A stretch of DNA of 64,000 nucleotides. Origin: Anastrepha obliqua (taxonomy: Eukaryota; Arthropoda; Insecta; Diptera; Tephritidae). Positions 1 to 11,935 of this stretch are shown piece after piece (position 1 is the first letter of the stretch; each line of letters begins with the position of its first letter). The stretch covers positions 30,158,501 to 30,222,500 of the forward strand of contig NC_072896.1 in assembly GCF_027943255.1 (NCBI RefSeq), read 5' to 3'. The position numbers and the translations under genes were made by a program. The notes under the pieces were generated by a model that was given only the letters and a program-made list of their open reading frames with translations, searched no databases and was not told where the DNA came from.

Positions 1-148
1 ATGTTTGCCTAACAGCAGGTTTGTCAATAAGTCGACGCTTTATTAGTTTGACAGTTGACACTGTACGGTGTTGGCTTTTTAGGCTTGAATTCTGCACACT
101 GTAGGCAAATAATAAGCTACCCTGCGAGAAAGTGTGAGATAAGATGGG

Positions 149-992
149 ATGAGACACAACAGCAAATTAAGAGCTTTATTGCCAAAGATCTCCAATCAAG
201 AGCCCACCACATGCGGTGAACTGGACGGATTGGTTAATCAGGTAACGAAAGCCATGAGTAGTTTTCTAGAAGCTGGTTGCCGGTTGTATGCCACAGAGGA
301 AAGACAAAACCATCTTGGTGGACAAAAGAAATAACAGTTCACTAGACAGAGCTAGTTTACTGGGACGGCAGCCCTTGGTCGGGAAAAAACCCGAGTCATT
401 CCGTTAATGTAGAACCGGCTGTCATGGGACGAAATTCAGCCGACGACATCCAGGACAAAACAAACAGACATCGAATGGACCAGACAGTAAAAAGAGACAT
501 ACATCAAACAACATTCATCGGGAGCCCATCACCATCTTCTTAAGCTTCTGACCACCGAATGCCGTAATTGGAGCCCAACTACCACCTACAGCAAAGGAAG
601 ATCTCCAGCTTCCTAGTGAGACCCGCGTTACACTGGCACAATTACGTTCTGGATATTGTAGCAGGTTAAACTCCTACTTACCTAGAATTGACCCCGACAT
701 AGTAAACATATGTTCTGCATGTGAACGCACCTCGCACGGCACTAACCTCATTTTCATATGCCCCTCTAAACGTACTCATTTAACACCCCTCTCTCTCTGG
801 ACCCAACCTGGCGAAACAGCAAGTTTGCTGGGCCTATCTTTAGATGAGTTAGATAGACATGCACGAGAAATGAGTCATCTCTATGACAGGCAGGGAGCAA
901 ACCCATCAAAGCAGAAAAAGCTACAGAACATCTTCAATCCAGAGAAGAATAGCAACATAGATGGGAGATCAGTCAACGGGTGTTGGAGCTGA
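149..992 (+). mobile_element. Jockey-type LINE relic (linker and 3' protein end)
   Basis: The first part (149-345) reads like the endonuclease-RT linker, with a PSWW(T)KE-like motif after a frameshift. From about 590 to 992 the + strand encodes a typical jockey C-terminus: TRVTLAQLRSGYCSRLNSYL, then a Cys pair and ICPSK. The RT itself is missing, so this is an internally deleted copy or two fragments. Positions 345-460 match the repeat at 48283-48370 in inverted orientation. Confidence 0.7.
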
Positions 993-1139
993 AACTGCAT
1001 AATGAGTGATCAGGAAATACGGCGCCGTGGATTTTTATCTAACGCAGTTTATCAGGGAACACGTATTCTTTCGGTCGTATCTCCACTGTTTTAAGTTGGC
1101 AGAACACCCATACTACCCACACTGCTACAACACGATCGA

Positions 1140-1861
1140 AGATGCAGATGTGATGTAATGTGATGTGATGTGCAGAAGATGCAGGTCTTCCAATGTGACC
1201 ATTTTCGAGACGAGCGTCAAACACTGGAGATGCTACTTGGCCATCCGTTGCAGGTTAACCATCTGATACCAACTGTGAGTGCATCAATCAATAACTGGAA
1301 TGCTGTTAAGACATATTCAGCAAAAAATAATGCAGTAACTCCGTTATGCGGAGTGGGCGGCTGAAGAGTAGGTATCAAGAGCTCCTACTAGGTAAGGAGG
1401 CACTAACTTGTTCGACTCACGACGATATCAGACAGAAACAAGTCGATACTAACAACTTTGATATCGCATTCTTCCGATGGTCCTTTTGCTTCAAAAATCG
1501 GAGAAATTGAGACTATCTAGGACAAGAAACCTACATATGTATATATGTGAAAAGGATACGACGCAGAAAGCAATTGTGGTCAATAGACACAAGCGCGGCA
1601 TAGATAGGGACGTAAGAAGACGAGCCTATAGCAGAAAGCTGTTGGACCCAGACGTGGGTGAAGAGAACTGGTCCACTTCACGGATTCCGTTCTGGGCCCT
1701 CCAGAAGTAGTGCAGAAAGTTGTCCCGCGAAGGGTGTCTCCCCAGAAGGAGAGGAGGGATTGTTTAAGTGGCCACACCACTCAGCGCAGTAGATAGGGTA
1801 ACTGTAAGTGCAAAGGCACTTTGAACCCTACGTGACCCACAAAAAAAAAAAAAAAAAAAAA
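1140..1861 (+). mobile_element. LINE 3' end with poly(A) tail
   Basis: Frame at 1170-1320 reads CDHFRDERQTLEMLLGHPL and then NNWNAV, the pattern of the last part of R1/I-type LINE proteins (Cys-rich knuckle, then LE..LG, then W..V). It ends in a 20-base A run at 1842-1861, so the 3' end appears intact while the 5' part is lost. Confidence 0.6.
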
Positions 1862-2034
1862 TAGCCATAGCTAGGAGTACAGAAAGGTTGTTAGGAAAAT
1901 ACTATTTTGACTCACTACGGAACTTCACTACGGTATTGTAATAAAACCTAAACGGTATTGGGAAAAACGCTTCATAAGAAAAGCTAAATGATTCCAATGA
2001 TGAATAATCACTGAGGTTCCCATGTTACACAGTT

Positions 2035-2105
2035 GGACCTACGTGGTCTAAGTGAGCTGACTATTCTAAACCGACTGCCACAAATACCTGACCGAACCTA
2101 TGTAC
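2035..2105 (+). repeat. Dispersed LINE-tail fragment
   Basis: Similar to 46685-46752: both carry GGACCTA, a short gap, then GGTCTAAGTGAG, followed by a CTGCCA block and a CCTAACC-like end. Probably old LINE 3' untranslated sequence. Confidence 0.4.
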
Positions 2106-2448
2106 TGAAAATATTTTTTTTTAATTTCGTAAATTTTTTCTACCAGCCACCCTCATAAATAAAAACAATCTTATGCATTTGTACTCCCAGACTAACGAGG
2201 AATGTGAAAGCGTATGAATAGCAATATTTAGCAGACTTAATATTCTTCCATACACACATATAATACATATGCACAATAACTGCCTGACTGCTGGGTAAAT
2301 TCACGCACTGCACAGTAAGTCCAACAGCTTAGCCCGTTTGTGTTGTGGACAAGAGGGAAAACATCTCATAGAAACATAAAAGGATGTATGAATGTATGTA
2401 CGCAAATACAAATACATACGCATACATGACAGGCAAATACGCAAGCAC

Positions 2449-2512
2449 ACATATGTACATACATACATACATACATACATACACAAATACATACATATAT
2501 ATATATATAAGT
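2449..2512. repeat. Microsatellite (ACAT/TA)n
   Basis: Runs of CATA repeated about eight times followed by (AT)n. Simple sequence with no coding potential. Confidence 0.9.
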
Positions 2513-2864
2513 AGTCACATACAATGGCGAGCAGAACTGGCGAAATGTTTGCCACATTAATGCATTTTTGATTGTTGTAGAATCATTTTATAAGGAAAAA
2601 AGATGACTTGAAAAGCTTTGAAAAGAAGCTTTGATTATCTTACAGATCATTTTGTCGGATTTCGTTGACCTAAGCGCATATCCAATAGAACATGTTATAC
2701 TTCTTCAAGACAGAGACCCGAAACATACCGCGAAAATTGTTGATAAGTGGAAAAAAAGGGATTTCAGGAATTCCAGTTTTCAGAACGACCAGAACAAATC
2801 CTGATCCGTGCTGAACTGCATTGGCAGGGGAAGTGGTAGGGAGGCTCAGTGATAGTTATTATTT

Positions 2865-3300
2865 TCAGAGAGAATCAGAAGAAGTTTTTGCGTTAAGCCC
2901 GTGAGGTACCCAGGTTTTTTCGATAGATCTCACTGAATGAAGGTTATGATCGCAATTCATTTCTTCCACCAATTCACGGCTGGTTTGGGAGCCGTTCTTC
3001 TTCGAAAGTGATTTGAGATGTTCGCCAGCGAATTCAGAAGGTCTTCCGCTGCGGGACGTGTCTTTGACGTCAACGACGCAATTTTTGAACTTTGCAAACC
3101 ATTTCCGTGATGTAGATTTCCCTACGAGACCTTCTGTACACACGTCGCAAATATCCCGGGCTGCTTCGGCAACTTTTTGACCTCGATGAAAAATAAAGAA
3201 GAGCAGATGTCGAAAATGTTGATTTTTGCCCCCTGGGTATTCCATTTCTAAGCATGAAAACTAAAAAAAAATTAAGTAACTCAAAAATACGATTAACATG
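2865..3300 (-). pseudogene. Mariner transposase N-terminal relic
   Basis: Minus-strand reading starts MEYPGGKNQHFRHLLFFIFH and continues with RGQKVAEAARDICDV, WFAKFKN, RSGRPSE, TSRELVEEMN and WVPHGLN, the paired helix-turn-helix DNA-binding half of a mariner transposase. The DDD catalytic half is absent and the frame breaks near 2868. No clear TIRs were found. Confidence 0.82.
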
Positions 3301-3459
3301 GTTTTGTAGAGCTGAAAGATTTCTATCGTATAAAACAAACAAACAGCAAACAAATCGTTGTAAAATAAAAGAAAATATAAAAACGCTATGAATTTATTCC
3401 CCAACCCAATACCAGTTATTTTTTATAAAAAAAAGTCGTAGAAATAGATATACTTTTTT

Positions 3460-3660
3460 TTGATCCGAGAGATCCTGATTTAAGCCCTATTGAAAATTTA
3501 TGAGCTATTCTAAAGAAACGGCTAATATCTGACGAAATTTCCTCAAAGAGCATCGACGAACTATGATGGTCAAGAATTTAGAAGAAATTGCGTGATCTTC
3601 CACACTCAACTATTAAAAAACTGATCGAGGCATGCCAAGACGCATAAAGGCTTAAGGTTT
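3460..3660 (+). pseudogene. Tc1-like transposase C-terminal relic
   Basis: + strand reads DPDLSPIENL, the conserved block around the final acidic residue of Tc1 transposases, followed by LKKRL and, after stops, LIEACQDA. Several in-frame stops show it is dead. Confidence 0.7.
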
Positions 3661-4562
3661 GTGGAGAAATTATTAATATTAAGATTTATGTAATAAAAGT
3701 TACCGTCAAGCGAAACTGGCTGAATAAAAATTTTACTTCTTTTTATAATCTCTTTTTCATTTTTAAATATTTTGTGAACTTTAATTAATTATCTATCTTG
3801 AATTATTAATAACTTGAATTATTATTTACTATTTCGTAATAAATAAAGCATTTAGCCTGAAAGTGTGTTAACATTAATTTGAAAAATAACTCTACAGCAA
3901 TCAAAAATGCATGAATCTGGTAAGCACTCAGCCAGTTCTGCTCGCCACTGTACATATACCACAATCGCTCACCAATCCAGGACAAAACACAACGACACAT
4001 GCACCTACATGAGCACATATGTGTGTCTATATCGCCGTAAAATAGGCAATGAGGCAATGAAGTCACTCAATGAAACAGTCAGACAGCCGTAAAGGCAGGC
4101 GACCGGCAGTGAGTTGCTTGTATTGAAAAATGTCATTGACGGCAAAAATGTGTGTAACATCAACGGTTTTCAATTCGCATAATGGGCAGTGAGTTGTATG
4201 CGCGCACAAGTGTACAAATAAATAATGCATGCAAATGAACAAACAACAAATTTAACATGGGTGTGCGTTTTTTCTTTTATATGTCAAACGCAAATAGTCT
4301 TAACGGAACTGTGAGATGTTTTTTTTATTATAAGTTTAGGTGCGATCAGATATGGCGAGGAAAGTGATTTCTCAACTTAGGTTGCCAACGAAGAAATCTT
4401 TAGTCACACGGATGAGTGGTAGTAGGCGATAGTATCGAGTAAGTTATTTTCAGCTTTCCAAAAGCAAGGAAAAATTCTAATCTAATGCAAAAATTCAACT
4501 ATCGGAACTATAGGCAGGTCTGGAGAGTATAACCAAGCCTTATTGTAGAACAATAAATATCA

Positions 4563-5290
4563 TTGACAGCAATCATTCGGAGATCATGTATGCCTTTCAT
4601 CGATAAACACAGTATAATACATATAAAAAGGCACAGGAGTGAGTCAATCGTATTTACAGTACTTGCCAAAATGATCGCTCTCTTAAAAGAGCTATACTCG
4701 CACGCTTCCAGCCGCGTGAAACATGAAAATGTTTCGAATGAAGGCGACGAAGTTCAATACGGCGTCAGAGAAGGCTGCGTACTTTCTCTACTTTTATTCA
4801 GTTTAGAATTGGACCTAATAGTGTGTATAGTAGCCGATAGTAACAGAGGTATTTCCTGAAGTTTGTGTAGTCACCTAGAAAACCTAGACTATGCAGATGA
4901 CATCTGTTTACTATCCCGTAAATATATATATATATATATATATAATTGGCGCGTACACCCTTTTTGTGTGTTTGGCCGAAGCTCCTCCTCCTATTTGTCG
5001 TGTGCGTCTTGATGTTGTTCCACAAATGGAGGGACCTACAGTTTCAAGCCCATTCTGAACGGCAGATATTTTTATGAGGAGATTTTTCATGGCAGAAACG
5101 TAAATACTCTCATATATAAACAAAACTAAGAGCGGTAAGCGACTCTGCAGCACAAATTGCAAAAACAAAAGTAATGCGTATCAACACCACCAAAACGCAA
5201 GCTCTTCAAATTGCCGGCACGCCATTGGAAGACGTGGGTGAATTTTGTTACCTTGAAAGCATTATCTCAAAAACTTTAGTTCTATAAACA
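4563..5290 (+). pseudogene. LINE reverse transcriptase relic split by a SINE
   Basis: + strand reads the palm region: QYGVREGCVLS, then LENLDYADDICLLSRK with the YADD catalytic motif. A SINE occupies 4925-5098, after which the RT resumes as AKTKVMRINTTKTQALQIAG, then FCYLESIIS. Stops and frame breaks are present. This is an RTE/CR1-like RT and not the same copy as the intact one near 60 kb. Confidence 0.8.
4925..5106 (-). mobile_element. tRNA-derived SINE copy (5'-truncated) with TSD
   Basis: On the minus strand this is the 3' part of the common SINE of this window, from GGCAGAAA to the end GCGCCAATTA and a (TA)n tail (4921-4944 region). The octamer CGTAAATA occurs at 4917-4924 and 5099-5106, so it is a target-site duplication from insertion into the LINE RT. 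Confidence 0.8.
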
Positions 5291-6050
5291 TTAGAATGAC
5301 TTAAATTTTCATCTCTCATAAATTCACATTGGGAATGAGACAGAGAGCAGACTCTATCTGGAGGATGATGAAACCACATATGTAGCATATTTTGTGCAAC
5401 AGTATTGCCTTGGCATAGACAAGACTGCATCGAGATCAAATGGATCCGAATGAAATCAAAACTATTTCTGTTGCAGATATTCTGAAACTTGAGCGCAAGA
5501 CGAAAAATGTACTGAAAGAATTAGGCTTTCAACCAATTCCCAATCTGAGATGGCAGAGAACATCTAGGTTAAATAGAACCAGATGTAATGCAATCATTTG
5601 ATAGTAGTGCTAGTCAATACATCCTAAGGTGTGCGTACATTAGGATGGCCCAAAAAAATAAATTTGTTTTTCAAATTCTATAAAATTATAAATACCAATG
5701 CAACTCGAATTATCGTGGAACTTCGCCACATTGATGGGAAGCGAAGGAACGATGCGAGACGAACGCGCAAGCAACCACAACTGTCGCATTGATACAAAGA
5801 AGCAAGACGAACAGTAGACGAATATAACTTACGATTGAGTTTATTGCTCACAAAAGACGTAATTAGCAAAACGGTATCCCTGTAGGATGAACCGTGGGAC
5901 TTGAGTTGCTTTTAGTGGCTTTAAAGTCCCAGCCTTAGTCAGTGGCTTTCGAATGCTTTTACACCTCGTTAAAAAAAATAAAAAAAAGTAAAGTTAAGCT
6001 TAGTTAAGATAAGTTCCAAAATTCCACCATAATAAATCAAAAAGTGGAAG
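5291..6050. other. No gene recognised
   Basis: Short broken ORFs only. The first 300 bases may be decayed continuation of the LINE RT; the rest shows no motif or repeat I can identify. Confidence 0.5.
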
Positions 6051-6054
6051 AAAA

Positions 6055-6310
6055 CGTTTCACTTGTGTACGGGAAGACCGAGTCCCTCCAGGATCGTCAA
6101 AAATCCCTTTCTGTCCTTTCTGTTGGAAGAAATTTGAAAATCCGATAGTACCGAACAGCTAGAAAACGACTTCTGCAAATAGGTTTAAAAGGATGCAAAG
6201 CCCGAAAAAAGCCTGTGACTTTCAGAAAAAAGAAACGTTTAAAATGAGCTCTCCGCTATCAACATTTTACAAAGGAAGATTGGTGGCATGTTCTGTAGCC
6301 TGATTAATTG
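6055..6310 (+). pseudogene. Tc1-like transposase middle relic
   Basis: + strand frames read GRPSPSRIVK, then RLLQIGLKGCKARKKPVTF and LRYQHFTKEDWWHV, matching the GL.SR.P..KP...H...R..F...W region between the helix-turn-helix and first Asp of Tc1 transposases. Frameshifts and stops are present. Confidence 0.65.
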
Positions 6311-7157
6311 AACCTCGAGCGAGGCTTAGTCTGCATCAACATTCGTAGGTTCTTACTCCAGTCCAATTTCGAGGAAATCACACAAATTTTATAAAACGAT
6401 TTTTTTTTAACAAGAATGTACAGTGTTTTTATAGCAATTGATTATGAAATGCTAGCATTTAATACCATTACTATAATATTATATTTTGGTTATGTGCACA
6501 CGCATTTTATGTATCTATGTATCCTGTATATTTTACGATATCAGTTGGTCCAATAGAACAGTTAAAGTAAAACTTGCATTACTCCTGTGCTTTGGGGAAA
6601 CTTCCGAAAAGCTGGTAGGTGTGGATGAGTGTATGTAATAATGAACCCACTTTTGCTTTTGGCTAAGTTTCTTGGTGCTTTTGGTTTTTACTTTCAGCTC
6701 TTATAAGTAAGCTTATTTAAGTTAGTTAGCTTTGTTAACAGAATTCGATGAAATTGTTAGCTCAATTATTCGTTCGTATAAATGTCATACCAGAGAATGC
6801 ATACCTACCTACATATGAAAATATTGGCAAGAATTTCAAGATAATATACGAGTATTTTATGCTGTGTTCAAAAAAAAATACCATAAAGATATGCAGGTGC
6901 TAAAATATTCTCGTCAACAACCGGAACCGCAAAGCTCTGTATATGGGAATAAAAATGGTTTGAGGTATTACACTTCAACATCAAATAGTCTAAAATGTCT
7001 CCAACTCTGATTTTATTCATAGCAATTACATACATTCACTTATACTCGAAGATTTGGAATTGCCTGCTAAAGAACGACCACTATCAGAAAAAAACGGCTT
7101 CTATCATTTAGTGTGTCATGTCTGGGACTTCAAGTCTGGAGACCATCGAATGGTTGG
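6311..7157. other. No gene recognised
   Basis: AT-rich sequence without long ORFs, known motifs or obvious repeats. Confidence 0.5.
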
Positions 7158-8497
7158 TTAAAGTGATGATTCTTCCAGAATCCAACTAGCGCTTCCGCAC
7201 CATTTTGTTGCCACATCCTCGTTACCAACTTGTTTAACGGTTATTGACAGCATGACTATATCCAGTCTGTGGGGTTTAAAAACTTTGTTAGGTTGTTGAA
7301 ATCTAAGCCAGACAGCTGTTCGAGACTCTCGTCCTTCCATAGGGCAGGGCATTCACAGAGGAAATGGAAGATTGTTTCCTTTTTCTCCGGTTGCTTTTTC
7401 GTTACCTCCAATGTTCCGATGTCCCGGGACCAAGATTAAGGTAACTGCATGGTTTTCACTCAAGGTGGTGGGGCTATTCCTACTTTTTTCCACCCCTTTA
7501 GAGGTTGTTGTATCCGAACCCAGTGCCTGGATTGCAGCTTGGCTATCCGAAAGAATAGCAATATTTCACTTAAAAGAGAAATCTGCGAATAGTAGCCTAC
7601 AAGCTTCCTTAATTGCCAGTACTTCCGCCTGGAAACCACTGCTGGTATAAGGGATACGCACAGATTTCTCCATTTTAAGTCTGTGAGAATATATACCAGC
7701 TCCAACACCACAGTCCATTTTACTGCCATCTGTATTGACTGTAGTGTCTTAAGTTATTTAGACAGAATCCCTTATTCCATTCTTCCTTAGATGGAAAGAG
7801 AGTGGCAAAATTCCTATTGAATGTTACCGTCGGGACGATGTAGTCAGTCCTCACCGAGTTTAACTGAGTTTGTCGCAGTAATAGACGTTTTTTCTTTCCA
7901 GCAACCCGCTTGATTTAACCTAAATGCACTCATGGTTGCCGTCTTCTTAATATGTAGGTCTATTGGAATGACGTGTGTCAGTGCATTGAGAGCCTCTCTA
8001 GGACATGATCTGATAGTACCGACCGTTATTGCACAGGCTGATCTTTATATCCGCCGAGTAATTTGGTATTGTACTCTCTCCCTAGAGCTTTCCACCAAAC
8101 TACCGAACCATACAATAAAATAGGTCATATAACCGCCTTATACAACCGTAATGTATGCTTAGGTTGAGGACCACATCTTCTTCCTCGCATGCGTTTACAG
8201 GCATATAAAGCAATTTCTGCCTTCCTTACACGTTCTTCGACGCTTAATTTCCAGCTAAGCGTGGAGTTCAGAACTACCCTTAGTACTTACTTTGCGCTGG
8301 AGGTAGGGTAAAAGTTGGTACCTTATACATGGTGATGAAAAGCACAAGTTCTGTTTTACGCGGGTTTAAACTTAGGTCACATCCTGTGGGCCAAGAGTTA
8401 AGCTCACCTAACGCGCTTTGGATGATCTCACTGATCGTATTAGGACACAGTCCTGACGCCATTAGCACATCATTGGCGTACGCCACCGCCACCAACA
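7158..8497 (-). pseudogene. I/Loa-type LINE relic: RT, RNase H, Cys-rich end
   Basis: Minus strand, 5' to 3': RT fragment with AYANDVLMASGL at 8280-8500 (the YADD motif mutated to YAND), thumb remnants, then an RNase H domain ([41 protein letters not shown]) interrupted by a stop and frameshifts, then the FLCECPALW knuckle after a small deletion. It ends in the same 3' sequence as the copy at 37368-38387, with an AACC-type tail at 7158. Confidence 0.85.
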
Positions 8498-8536
8498 AAT
8501 GGTAGTCACGTACCAACCCATTCTGCTACGGTGACC
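8498..8536 (-). repeat. SINE head fragment (tRNA-like part)
   Basis: The reverse complement reads GGCGGTCACCGTAGCAGAAT followed by GGGTTGGTACGTGACTACCA, the 5' tRNA-like head (A box) of the SINE family, lacking the B box and body. Confidence 0.6.
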
Positions 8537-8689
8537 GCCATAACTTGGCTTTGGCAACCTTTGGGATTTTGTCAGCGACAGGTGTCAAGTCACACCTCCT
8601 AAGTCAAACAAACGTGTGGCGTCTACGAACTGGAACATCTTTCTCATCCTTAACTTAAAAGTATCGCTCAGAAGAAATAATGAGCTCAC

Positions 8690-9176
8690 ACCTCTAGATT
8701 GTCGGCATTTGAAGGTTTTGAAGTTTTGAGCTTCCCTCTCATTCCTCTATCTTTTCCAGAATCTATTTTGTACCTCATTAACGTTGTGATCTGTTAACAA
8801 CTCAATGTCAGTAGAAAATTTTTGGCTGCTTAGCATCAAGTGTTGGTGGTGGTGGAGATGCTGTCTTAGTGACACATCCCAGGCCCAATTAGCACAAAAG
8901 ATGCCATTTTGATACACAACTTGGAGAGCCACTGCTTTTTATTAGTCGAACCATGACTATAATTTGACTATGAATCTGCCTATGTCGTCTATTCTCTTTT
9001 TTGCAATTCGCTTCAAGTTAACCGTTGAAAATTCCCCCGTATTCTGTGTCGTAGAGCACCCGTACTTGGGTACTCACACAGATAGTGAAAGCCAGCGTGA
9101 AGTGCTATTTCTCCGCCTAGCCAAATGTCTGCTTGTAAGGTAAAAATCGAGTGTTTCCATCTTGTCACCGCCTATA
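8690..9176 (-). pseudogene. LINE 3' end, Cys-rich knuckle type
   Basis: Minus strand reads HYLCEYPSTGALRHRI and, after breaks, a 3' untranslated part (ATCTTTTGTGCTAATTGGGC). The same element occurs at 51735-51965. Interrupted by stops; a mariner adjoins its upstream edge. Confidence 0.65.
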
Positions 9177-11199
9177 CGAGGTGTGTTCAAAAAGTATCAC
9201 AAATTTTGTGTTTTTTTTCAAAATTATTTATTTATTCATTAATATCTATTTTGTCCCTTTAAAAGTAATCCCCATGAGATATTATGCACTTATGCCAACG
9301 TTTTTTCCAATCTTCGAAGCACTTCAAAAAATTATTTTTTTTTTTATCTTGTTCAGCTCCTCCTTCGATGCCGCCTTTATATTCCTTCGATGCCGTCTTT
9401 ATCTTGTCAATCGTAGCACAGCGTCATCCTTTCATGGCCCTCTTCAGTTTCGGGAACAAGAAAAAGTCACAGGGGGCCAGATCTGGGGAATACAGTGGCT
9501 GTGTGTTGTTTTTGGCCAAAGGGTCCCGCACAAGCAACGATGTGTGAGCAGGTTTGTTGTCGTGATACAGGAAGCAATTTTTGTTCTTCCACAAATCCGG
9601 GCGTTTCTGGCGGATTGATTCGCGCAAATTGAGCATAACTTGCAGGTAATATTCATTATTGACCGTTTTACCCTGTGGCAAGAACTCACGATGCACAACG
9701 CCCATGCAATCGAAGAAAACGGTAAGCAAAACTTTTACATTCGACCGAACTTGGCGCGCTTTTTTCGATCTTGGTTCGTGCGGCAGCTTCCATTGAGATG
9801 ATTGAGCTTTGGTTTCCACGTTATAATCATAAACCCACGATTCGTCACCAGTTATGACCCTCTGGAGCAAATTTGGGTCGTCGCGGTCAGAGTCCAACAT
9901 CTCATTAGCAATCTTCATGCGATGTTGCTTTTGATCGAAATTGAGCAGTTTTGGTACGAATTTTGCGGTGATCCGTCTCATGCCCAAATCATTGAAAAAA
10001 ATCGAATGGCACGAACCAATCGATACTCGTATGTCTAGGTCCTCAGCAACTTCTCTAACGGTGATTCGACGATTGGTCTATACCATTTTCTTCACTTCAT
10101 CAATTTTTTAGTCTGTTGTTGAAGTGTTCGGGCGTCCGTCTTTTCGTCGTTCACATCTTCTCGGCCTTCTGAGAACATTTTGTACCACCGATAAACGTTG
10201 CTTTGGTCCAAAGTACTCGTAGCTTCTCCGTATGGCACAGTCAACATTCGGAATGCATCCGCGTACTTAAGGGAGGAGCCTGGTTTAGGTAAAAAAAAAT
10301 CAATTTTTTTTTCGTTTTAAGCGATTCCTAATATATTTCAGAATATTCACACAAAGTTACAGAACCTAATTCTCAATATTTCCGTAGATACAAAGCCAAA
10401 GGTAGGCGAGCGTTAGGTAGTTACGCAGTGACCGGACAGCTATAGTACAAACTTTATCTTCTTTTCTCGACTTTTCATTTTTATGATTTCTTTGAATTGG
10501 CGTACATGAATGAAAAAAAACTAATGAACCTTTTGAAATGAATCATATCTTGTTCCCTTCAGTATTAAATTCTCTTCTATTTGAACTAACAAAATCAAGA
10601 TTTTTATACCAAGTTGAAGTGAATTTTTTTTTATAGAAAGGCATTTTTTTCTTTAAAACCTCCAAAAAGTTGAAATTTTGGAATTTCTCTCAGTTTTCTT
10701 AGTTCATCTAGAATAAAAAATCATGATAATTAGAAATCCATTTGAATTTTTTGGTTTAGATAATAATTACGAGCTGTATCTTGTACGCGAGTTGCAAACT
10801 CCAGCGTTGCAGCGCTCTACTAATTTCTACGTTAAACATTGTTTTCAACTTATTTTAACCAGTACAAAAATTTTTTATACTTTTGAAATGTTCATTAAAA
10901 GATAGAAAAAACTTTGCAGTGCTAAATTAATTTTTTTCTTAAAACAAAAAATCGCAAAGAGATGCAATTTTTAGACCTCATAAACCAGGCTCCCCCCTTA
11001 ATTTTGTGTTTCTCACAAAATTTGATACAGGTTTTTTGATCCATCTTTTTGAATAGGTAAAAAGACGAGCCGAAGCACGTGCAAGCAAAGCAGCTGTCAA
11101 CAATTAACTGAACATTCAAAATCCCCACAAAAAAAATCTAAATTCGAATATACGTAACCTGCGAAAATTCAAAATTCACGACACTTTTTGAACACACCT
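9177..11199 (-). mobile_element. Mariner element with inverted repeats, disrupted by a MITE
   Basis: Ends share AGGTGTGTTCAAAAAGTRTC as inverted repeats (9179 and 11198 regions). The transposase starts near 11044 (MDQKTCIKFCEKHKIK), is split by the insertion at 10271-10997, and resumes YADAFRMLTVPYGEATSTL, NVYRWYKMF. The catalytic half (9987-9424) retains VITGDESWVYDY, YHDNKPAHTS and YSPDLAPCDFFLFPKLK, i.e. D,D34D. A small tandem duplication and a frameshift near 9360-9425 and several stops in the first half inactivate it. Confidence 0.88.
10271..10997. mobile_element. TTAA-flanked MITE nested in mariner
   Basis: 727 bp bounded by 17-bp inverted repeats (GGGAGGAGCCTGGTTTA at the left; GGGGGGAGCCTGGTTTA as the reverse complement of the right end) and flanked by TTAA at 10267-10270 and 10998-11001. 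Removing it and one TTAA rejoins the mariner frame. TTAA duplication is the piggyBac signature. The AT-rich interior codes for nothing recognisable. Confidence 0.88.
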
Positions 11200-11719
11200 C
11201 CTTGCAGTGAACTTGCAGGTAGAGAGCGGCATATCTCACATCGCATATCAGATCAACGATATTGAATTGGAAATACCCTTTCGTGCAAGCTCGTTGGCTG
11301 GTACGTTGCTGTACTCGTATGTCTGCTACAGTTTTGTAGTATTTGAAGTGTTTTCAGAGCTTCTGGAGTGTCTACAAACATGAGAATGTTGTTGTTGGAG
11401 ACTATTCAGATATTCTATAGCGGAAGCTAAGCAGGAAGAACGGCTATTGTGTTGCCAGTTTTTTCTAATTAGAAGCCTTTATCAACTCTTATCTCTTGTT
11501 TGGAGCGCTTTTTTTAATCAAAGCGCGTTTTGCTTCTTCTTTCAGCTTGAAATCTGCATTTCAACTAATATTTGTGGAATTTTTTTTTTGTATTTTTTTT
11601 TTGTGTTTTTGTTTCTTCAACTCACTCAAGTACGATTCCATAACTACGCATAGTCTATTTTTTCCTTGTTAGCGTCAACACTCATTACAAACTCTTGTTA
11701 TTTATTTGGAGTCGTTGCA
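11200..11719. other. No gene recognised
   Basis: T-rich sequence with short ORFs only. Confidence 0.5.
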
Positions 11720-11935
11720 CTACACGCTAAACATTTTTCGTAGAATCACAATCACCATAATGGTGTTTATTCTGAACACCAGTACACGGTACTGGGCTGT
11801 TGTTTTTGCGCCGTCCCACATGATGTCGGCATCTGATAGCCCACACAGCATCGACCTTCGCCAAGTGATCTCTGGCCGACCGCGACATCTGTCCCTTGCG
11901 GATGCCAGTCCAGTGCCATTGTCGTGATTTTGCAA
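11720..11935 (-). pseudogene. RTE-like LINE C-terminal fragment
   Basis: Minus strand reads SARDRCRGRPEITWRRSM, the GRP..RWR...  motif that closes RTE/CR1-type LINE proteins. A related fragment is at 50980-51120 (SRGRPSIIWRRSM). Confidence 0.6.

Noticed and set aside
2449..2512. CRISPR-like repeat array
   Set aside because: Simple tetranucleotide microsatellite without spacers; no CRISPR would be expected in an insect genome.
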